A stretch of DNA of 5,518 nucleotides. It comes from a bacterium (lineage in GTDB: Bacteria; Krumholzibacteriota; Krumholzibacteria; LZORAL124-64-63). The notes under the pieces are model-generated. The model did no database searches and was not told the DNA's origin. It saw nothing but the letters and a program-made list of their open reading frames with translations. A program made the position numbers and the translations under genes. The stretch is from positions 1-5,518 of the forward strand of contig VGXH01000161.1 in the NCBI GenBank assembly GCA_016873405.1. The letters are read 5' to 3'. This document shows positions 1-5,518 of this stretch, piece after piece (position 1 is the first letter of the stretch; each line of letters starts with the position of its first letter).

Positions 1-317
1 AAAAAGCGACCGCACGCCCGGGCCGCCTTGTTGCGCTGCAGGTGTCCGATGAAGTGCCAGCGCAGGCCGCGCGGGTCCAGACCCCCGTCCACGAGAAGGC
101 GCGCCAGTTCGTCCTGGCGCGCCAGCGCGTCGAACACCCTGTTCTCGCCCAGATCGCCGGCGCCCGCGCGGACCGCCGCCGCGACCAGCGGCAGCGGCAC
201 CTGCTTGGTGACGGCCACCAGCGTGACCGCGGCGGGATCGCGCCCGGCGCGAGCGCAGGCCGCCGCGATCCGGTCGCGGACCGCGGCCAGCCGCCCGGCC
301 ACCGGCCGGGCCTCCAT
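1..317 (-). CDS. yggS: YggS/PLPBP-family pyridoxal-phosphate-binding protein, N-terminal part (3' end outside window)
   Basis: Translating from the ATG at 317-315 down to the window edge gives 105 residues with no stop. The sequence has the order typical of the YggS/PROSC (PLPBP) family: a leading helix rich in R and A, the strand VTLVAVTK with the lysine at residue 38 that should carry PLP, then LGENRV (56-61), then WHFIGHLQRNKA (87-98), a hallmark of the family. Members are cytosolic single-domain proteins of about 220-240 residues with the fold-type III barrel of alanine racemase; they buffer and deliver pyridoxal 5'-phosphate and affect amino-acid and vitamin B6 balance, with no firm catalytic reaction. 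About half the protein is therefore missing here because the window ends, not because the gene is broken. The ATG overlaps the upstream ATPase stop by one base and has no Shine-Dalgarno sequence, which suggests coupled translation. One small oddity is F62 where relatives usually have Q after GENxV. Family assignment is strong; the exact physiological role is family knowledge. Confidence 0.93.
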   Translation of the reverse strand, partial: MEARPVAGRLAAVRDRIAAACARAGRDPAAVTLVAVTKQVPLPLVAAAVRAGAGDLGENRVFDALARQDELARLLVDGGLDPRGLRWHFIGHLQRNKAARACGRF

Positions 318-319
318 CA
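315..319 (-). promoter_or_regulatory. TGATG stop/start overlap coupling ATPase and YggS translation
   Basis: On the minus strand the TGA stop of the ATPase gene (319-317) shares its A with the ATG of the YggS-type gene (317-315). The bases just upstream read GCGCTGGCAGTG and hold no GGAGG-like sequence, so initiation probably depends on ribosomes finishing the ATPase gene. This decides the YggS start and implies roughly linked output of the two proteins. The coupling is inferred from the arrangement. Confidence 0.75.
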
Positions 320-1024
320 CTGCCAGCGCAGCAGCAGCGTCGCCGGGTCCAGCTCCATCCTGACCTGGGCCGGCTCCGCGCTGGCGTGTTCCTTGAGGAC
401 CTTCAGGTTGATGCGGCCGTGCTCGGTCGCCAGGCGAAGGACGACGGCCAGGTCGGCGTCGTAGCGGGCGACCTCCAGCGGGATGCCGCGAGCGTCCAGC
501 TGCTGGCCCTCGCGATGCAGCAGGCCGCTGGTCCAGACCTCGGCGTTCCACTGCGCGGCCAGCTTGCGGATCACGTCGATCTCCCACTGCTCCGTGCTCT
601 CGAAGCGCGGCGTGCCGTCCATGATCACCATGTCGGGCCGGAAGCCGGTCGCCTCGGTCAGGAACGCCACCGAGCCCTCCAGCTTCTCCACGCTGAAGGA
701 CTTCCGGTTGTAGACCAGGATGTGGCGGTTGCGTTCCATCTGGAGCTGGCGCTGCGGCACCTCGTCCATCGCCAGCGATTCGGCCATGGCGTGGAAGATC
801 TGGTCGAAGAACTCGTTCACGTGCTCCACCGACTCCTTGGTCGAGATGTAGAGCACGCGCTTGCCCTGCAGCAGCTTGTCGATGGCCAGGCCGATCAGGA
901 AACCGGTCTTGCCGCCGCCGTTGCGCGACAGCACCACCCCGATGTTGCCGGCCCCGAGGCCGCCGCCGATGGCGCGGTCGAACACGCGGACCGGGCTGCG
1001 TTCGATCATGGTCTTCTCGGGCAT
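317..1024 (-). CDS. RecA/KaiC-like single-domain P-loop ATPase of unknown function
   Basis: The protein has 235 residues and is essentially one RecA-type core. In order: an entry segment VFDRAIGGGLGAGNIG (14-29), Walker A at SRNGGGKT (33-40, K39 and T40), a strand VLYIST (57-62) followed by ESVEHVNEFFDQIF (64-77), Walker B at MVIMD (132-136), a sensor-like strand EVWTSGLLHRE (162-172), and a C-terminal strand pair ending INLKVLKEHA (205-214), as in KaiC, RadA and DnaB-type ATPases. There is no zinc finger, second ATPase domain, signal peptide or membrane segment, so it is expected in the cytosol. The Walker A motif is unusual: the first glycine of GxxxxGKT is replaced by S33. I chose the ATG at 1024 because it follows GAGGA by five bases; the frame stays open far upstream but there overlaps EF-G with non-protein-like sequence. 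M6 is an alternative start. It recalls uncharacterised ATPases of delta-proteobacterial genomes. Function unknown; a regulatory or DNA-linked role is only a guess. Confidence 0.88.
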   Translation of the reverse strand: MPEKTMIERSPVRVFDRAIGGGLGAGNIGVVLSRNGGGKTGFLIGLAIDKLLQGKRVLYISTKESVEHVNEFFDQIFHAMAESLAMDEVPQRQLQMERNRHILVYNRKSFSVEKLEGSVAFLTEATGFRPDMVIMDGTPRFESTEQWEIDVIRKLAAQWNAEVWTSGLLHREGQQLDARGIPLEVARYDADLAVVLRLATEHGRINLKVLKEHASAEPAQVRMELDPATLLLRWQ

Positions 1025-1128
1025 CGTCGTCCTCACTCGCTGGCTGATGGCGCCCCGGCGCGGCGGCCGGCGGCTGTCCCCCCGGGGCGGCTTCGCTGCG
1101 GCGCCGCCGGACCCCGGAAACCTCGCTC
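1025..1128 (-). other. EF-G/ATPase intergenic gap with GC-rich hairpin potential
   Basis: These 104 bases carry no gene. They contain an inverted repeat GGCGGC (1086-1091) / GCCGCC (1103-1108) that can be extended by CCGG (1082-1085) pairing with CCGG (1114-1117) across a bulge. The segment CCGGGGC (1082-1088) could instead pair with GCCCCGG (1052-1058). In the minus-strand transcript no run of Ts follows any of these hairpins, so this is not an intrinsic terminator. The stems may simply reflect base composition, or may slow decay or modulate polar expression between EF-G and the ATPase. I see no clear promoter in the gap, so readthrough from EF-G is the simplest source of the downstream mRNA. 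Confidence 0.4.
1030..1034 (-). promoter_or_regulatory. Ribosome binding site of the P-loop ATPase gene
   Basis: The minus strand reads TGAGGACGACGATG here. GAGGA lies five bases before the ATG, a good Shine-Dalgarno match at slightly short spacing. It supports the start at 1024 over the long upstream extension of the same frame. The EF-G gene uses a similar TGAGGAC element. Confidence 0.7.
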
Positions 1129-3216
<2,088 letters not shown>

Positions 3217-3225
3217 GCCGTTGTG

Positions 3226-3230
3226 TCCTC
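3226..3230 (-). promoter_or_regulatory. Ribosome binding site of the EF-G gene
   Basis: The minus strand reads ATGAGGACACAACGGCATG, with GAGGA nine bases before the EF-G start at 3216. This fixes the start, which also gives the N-terminus expected for EF-G. An out-of-frame ATG (3233-3231) overlaps the site but has no binding site of its own. Confidence 0.75.
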
Positions 3231-3245
3231 ATGCGCGGCGGCGGC

Positions 3246-3308
3246 CCGCCGGCGGCTTGCCGGGTGATCTCCGGCGCGCGCCGGCGCCCGCTGCGGGCCG
3301 CCGGCGGC
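3246..3308 (-). other. Palindrome-rich leader upstream of EF-G
   Basis: Between the terminator and the EF-G binding site the DNA holds several perfect palindromes: CCGCCGGCGG at 3246-3255 and again within GCCGCCGGCGGC at 3297-3308, CCGGCGCGCGCCGG at 3271-3284, and GCCCGC-T-GCGGGC at 3286-3298. Any EF-G transcript starting upstream would carry a heavily folded leader. No known ribosomal-protein or translation-factor leader motif is recognised. High GC content makes such palindromes easier to get by chance, so function is uncertain. No gene is seen in this stretch. Confidence 0.4.
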
Positions 3309-3312
3309 ACTC

Positions 3313-3358
3313 AAAAAAACACGTCCGCGCTGGCCGGGATGCGGGTCAGGCAGACGTG
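3313..3358 (-). terminator. Intrinsic terminator downstream of the AsmA-family gene
   Basis: In the minus-strand transcript, CACGTC (3358-3353) pairs with GACGTG (3325-3320). The stem continues by a U-G, a G-C and a C-G pair, then after one bulged C by CTG/CAG and, past one mismatch, CC/GG, closing an eight-base loop. Seven Ts (3319-3313) follow the stem directly. This is a textbook rho-independent terminator in one orientation only, since no T run follows on the plus strand. It lies about 137 bases beyond the AsmA stop and should separate that gene from EF-G. Confidence 0.82.
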
Positions 3359-3368
3359 GCTCGAGGCG

Positions 3369-3397
3369 AAAGTAGTGCGCGGGGGACCGGAATGCAA
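3369..3397 (-). promoter_or_regulatory. Weak candidate sigma-70 promoter between the AsmA-family gene and EF-G
   Basis: The minus strand has TTGCAT (3397-3392) and TACTTT (3374-3369) separated by 17 bases, in the only relatively A/T-containing part of an otherwise very GC-rich gap. Each box matches the consensus at only three of six positions. Transcription would start near 3362, immediately before the terminator hairpin, so a transcript to EF-G would have to read through it. The spacing is right but the match is poor; the true EF-G promoter may be elsewhere or of another sigma class. Confidence 0.22.
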
Positions 3398-3409
3398 ACC
3401 CGCCGCGCC

Positions 3410-3445
3410 CGCAGCCGCGCCGGCAGCCGCGCCCGCAGCGCCGGC
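3410..3445. repeat. Short imperfect 12-bp direct repeat after the AsmA-family stop
   Basis: CGCAGCCGCGCC (3410-3421) is followed directly by GGCAGCCGCGCC (3422-3433, one difference) and by a degenerate third unit starting CGCAGCG (3434-3445). It lies in non-coding, very GC-rich DNA between the AsmA stop and the terminator. It looks like slippage-prone sequence; no function is proposed. Confidence 0.5.
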
Positions 3446-3494
3446 GCCGCCGCCCGCGCCGCCGGCGCGGGAGCCGCCGGGCGCGCTAAACCGT

Positions 3495-5518
3495 TCATTT
3501 GCCGCGCCCTCCCCGCAGTCCCTTCAGGAGCGACTTGACCTGGTCCTGCAGCGGCGGCGCGGACGCCGAGTCGGCGCCGGCGGTGTCGGCGGGCTGCCCG
3601 GTCAGGCGCTGGAGCGCCCCGGCCGCCGCGTCTTGCACGCGGCCCTGCACGCGGTCCTGCACCTGTTCCTGGACCTTGTCCTGGACCTTGCCCTGGACCT
3701 GCCGGCGCGCGTCGTCCACCTGCTGACGGGCCCGTGACGCCGCGCGGTCGGCCGCCGCGGCGGCCAGCGACTCGGTGTCCAGCTGCACCTGCGGGTCCTC
3801 CCAGCGCCCGCTGAGCCCCACGGGCACCACCAGGGGCCCTGCGCCGCCGTCGAGCAGCACGGCGGCGACCGGCGCCGGCAGCCTCGACCGCAGGCCCTCC
3901 GCCAGCACGGGCGGCACCGTCATCTCCACGCCCAGGGCCAAGGTCCCGTCGAGCGCCTGCCAGCCCGCCGCGCGCACGTCCACGCCGGCCGCCTTCAGGG
4001 CCAGGCCGTCGACGTGCAGCTTGCCGTCCTCGATGCGGAACGGCTGCAGCCACTTCTCCACGGCGACCGCCTCGAGCTGCGGCGCGGCCAGCAGTCCCGC
4101 CAGCTTCTTCTGGAGCGGCGAGCCGGCCAGGCGGGCCTGCTTGAGTTCGACCTGGCCGCTGGTCGTGAGCGTCATCAGGTCCAGCCCGAAGGTGTCGTCC
4201 AGCGCGCCCTTCAGCTGCGCCCGGCCATCGACCAGTCCGGTGACCAGGCCGCCCAGGCGCGCGAAGCGGCTCATCGCGACCGCGCGCTTCGACAGTTCCT
4301 GCACCTGCACGCCGGCCAGCGCGACCTCCAGGTCCATCTTCCCGTGGGCCGGGTCGCTGAAGTCCATGACGCCCGCCAGGTCGACGCGGCCGCCGTACAT
4401 CGCGCCGCGCACGTCGCGCAGCGTCAGGCGTCCGCGGTCCAGGTCCACCGCGCCCTGCACGTCCTGCAGTTCGTGCCCCTTGGTCAGGAGTCGGCGCACG
4501 GTGGCCTGCGCGCTGCCGCTGAGCAGGCCCAGCCGCGCCAGCCCGCTGCCGGGGCCGGCCGCTTCCTTGCGCGCGCCGGGCGGCGCGGCGTAGGCGTCGG
4601 CGTCCAGCAGCCGGATGTCGGCCCGCGCGGCCAGCACCGCCGGCGGGGCCACCTTCAGTTCCGGCACCAGCGCCAGGAAATTGTCGACCGTGCCGGTGAC
4701 GGTCAGGTCGGTGGGTCCCTGCCGATAGGTGACGCCGTCGGCGTAAAGGCGCTGCCCCTCCAGGCGTATGGGCCCGTCGATGCGGTCGATGGCGGGCCGC
4801 AGGTCCGGCCCCGACATCTTCAGGTCCACCAGGCGGCCGCCGCCGGACAGCGCCAGCGCGGTCACCGGCTGCACGGGACCGGACACGCCCACCGCGCCGG
4901 TGAAGCGGCCCGCCAGCTCCGGCAGCCCGGGCTGCGGCGGTTGCAGAGCCATCGCCTCGGCCAGGTCCAGGTCGGTCGCGATCCGCAGGTCCACGCGCGG
5001 GGTGGCCAGCAGCGAGGTCATCGTCCCGGAGACGTCCAGGCGGCTGCGCGGGGTCGCAGCCGCGAAGCGCGCCAGTTCGACGGTGTCGTCATGGGCGCGC
5101 AGGCGGACTTCGATGCCCGACAGCGGCGCCGCCAGCCCGGGGGCGCTCACGCGCCCGTCCGTGAGCGCGAAGTCGAGTTCCCAGGCGAAGGGCAGCGGCG
5201 CGCCGACCGGAGCGGGCGGCCCGAGCGGGCCCTTGATGAAGCCGGAGAGCGCCACCTCGCCGCCGGAAGAGATCCCGTCCAGGGCGGGCGCCAGCCACGG
5301 CGGCAGGAAGCCGACCAGCGAGGAGACCTGGGCCGGCCCGCCGCTCAGCCGCAGGTCGGCGCGCGGGGCGGGCGAGCCCAGATCGTCGAGACGGCCGCTC
5401 AGGCCGACCGCCAGGTCGCCCAGCCGCAGCGTCGACTCGGCCACCTGCAGGCTGCGCTCGGCGGGCGACCAGGCCAGGTCCTTGCGCAGGCTGACCGGGA
5501 GCCCCTCCCCAAGCAAAC
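3495..5518 (-). CDS. AsmA-family envelope protein, C-terminal part (5' end outside window)
   Basis: The frame is open to the window edge, so the gene starts beyond it; the TTG near the edge (5516) reads as an internal leucine. The visible 673 residues are repeated beta-rich modules of the AsmA/TamB/YhdP type, for example LRLGDLAVGLSGRLDDL (30-46), VDLAGVMDFSDPAHGKMDLE (378-397) and, in the conserved C-terminal region, TTSGQVELKQARLAGSPLQK (451-470) then FRIEDGKLHVDGLALKAAGV (493-512). The family forms long grooves across the periplasm, anchored in the inner membrane, and is implicated in phospholipid transport to the outer membrane and outer-membrane integrity. The usual N-terminal membrane anchor would lie outside the window. 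Near the end a run of VQxx tetrapeptides (607-628) forms a charged helix, followed by an A/P/D-rich linker (641-655) and the tail LQDQVKSLLKGL (656-667), similar to tails of other AsmA-like proteins. A terminator lies downstream, so it ends its own transcript. Substrate is unknown. Confidence 0.9.
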   Translation of the reverse strand, partial: LLGEGLPVSLRKDLAWSPAERSLQVAESTLRLGDLAVGLSGRLDDLGSPAPRADLRLSGGPAQVSSLVGFLPPWLAPALDGISSGGEVALSGFIKGPLGPPAPVGAPLPFAWELDFALTDGRVSAPGLAAPLSGIEVRLRAHDDTVELARFAAATPRSRLDVSGTMTSLLATPRVDLRIATDLDLAEAMALQPPQPGLPELAGRFTGAVGVSGPVQPVTALALSGGGRLVDLKMSGPDLRPAIDRIDGPIRLEGQRLYADGVTYRQGPTDLTVTGTVDNFLALVPELKVAPPAVLAARADIRLLDADAYAAPPGARKEAAGPGSGLARLGLLSGSAQATVRRLLTKGHELQDVQGAVDLDRGRLTLRDVRGAMYGGRVDLAGVMDFSDPAHGKMDLEVALAGVQVQELSKRAVAMSRFARLGGLVTGLVDGRAQLKGALDDTFGLDLMTLTTSGQVELKQARLAGSPLQKKLAGLLAAPQLEAVAVEKWLQPFRIEDGKLHVDGLALKAAGVDVRAAGWQALDGTLALGVEMTVPPVLAEGLRSRLPAPVAAVLLDGGAGPLVVPVGLSGRWEDPQVQLDTESLAAAAADRAASRARQQVDDARRQVQGKVQDKVQEQVQDRVQGRVQDAAAGALQRLTGQPADTAGADSASAPPLQDQVKSLLKGLRGGRGK
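3630..3701 (-). repeat. Six 12-bp tandem repeats coding a VQxx helix in the AsmA-family protein
   Basis: Six consecutive 12-base units on the plus strand (3630, 3642, 3654, 3666, 3678, 3690) share a core CCTGsAC; two of them, at 3666 and 3678, differ by a single base. Read on the minus strand they encode VQGK VQDK VQEQ VQDR VQGR VQD. Because the unit is a multiple of three, copy changes would keep the frame. Spacing of valine every four residues gives a stripe that drifts round the helix, unlike a heptad coiled coil. Confidence 0.85.

Noticed and set aside
1082..1117. Intrinsic terminator after EF-G
   Set aside because: The hairpin is strong but no T run follows it in the direction of transcription.
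3231..3737. Plus-strand frame with an Ala/Pro-rich segment across the AsmA/EF-G gap
   Set aside because: The segment is low complexity from GC-rich DNA, the frame runs antisense into the AsmA gene, and no ribosome binding site or domain is seen.
3346..4053. Minus-strand frame that could extend the AsmA protein past its stop by frameshift
   Set aside because: The AsmA frame already ends in a family-like tail (QDQVKSLLKGL). The alternative frame gives only A/R/P-rich sequence.

Overview
The window is very GC-rich and all four recognisable genes lie on the minus strand, read from high to low coordinates: an AsmA-family envelope protein (N-terminus beyond the window), elongation factor G, a single-domain RecA/KaiC-like P-loop ATPase of unknown function, and the N-terminal part of a YggS/PLPBP-type pyridoxal-phosphate protein (C-terminus beyond the window). 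Large uninterrupted frames also run on the other strand and in other frames, as expected at this GC content, but they have no recognisable protein character.

The organism is probably a GC-rich, double-membrane bacterium, because AsmA-family proteins belong to inner/outer-membrane envelopes. The elongation factor has the sequence signatures of the spdEFG1 / mitochondrial EF-G1 type (for example [17 protein letters not shown] and [12 protein letters not shown]) rather than those of ordinary str-operon EF-G. That type is known from spirochaetes, planctomycetes and delta-proteobacterial lineages (such as Myxococcota). The ATPase also recalls proteins of delta-proteobacterial genomes. I would guess Myxococcota or a nearby uncultured GC-rich phylum; this is inference, not proof.

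Layout: 3495-5518 AsmA-family C-terminal part, ending in a helix coded by a 12-bp tandem repeat. 3217-3494 is a 278-base gap holding a convincing intrinsic terminator (hairpin plus seven Ts) that closes the AsmA transcript, followed by a palindrome-rich EF-G leader. 1129-3216 is EF-G. 1025-1128 is a short gap able to form GC-rich hairpins. 317-1024 is the P-loop ATPase. 1-317 is the YggS-type protein, whose ATG shares one base with the ATPase stop codon (TGATG).

The ATPase and YggS genes are almost certainly translated from one mRNA and may share regulation. EF-G may be part of the same transcript, since no intrinsic terminator is visible between it and the ATPase. AsmA appears to be a separate transcription unit. 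Most of the content is housekeeping. The least-described element is the ATPase, with its altered Walker A motif and its coupling to a PLP-homeostasis gene and a non-canonical EF-G.
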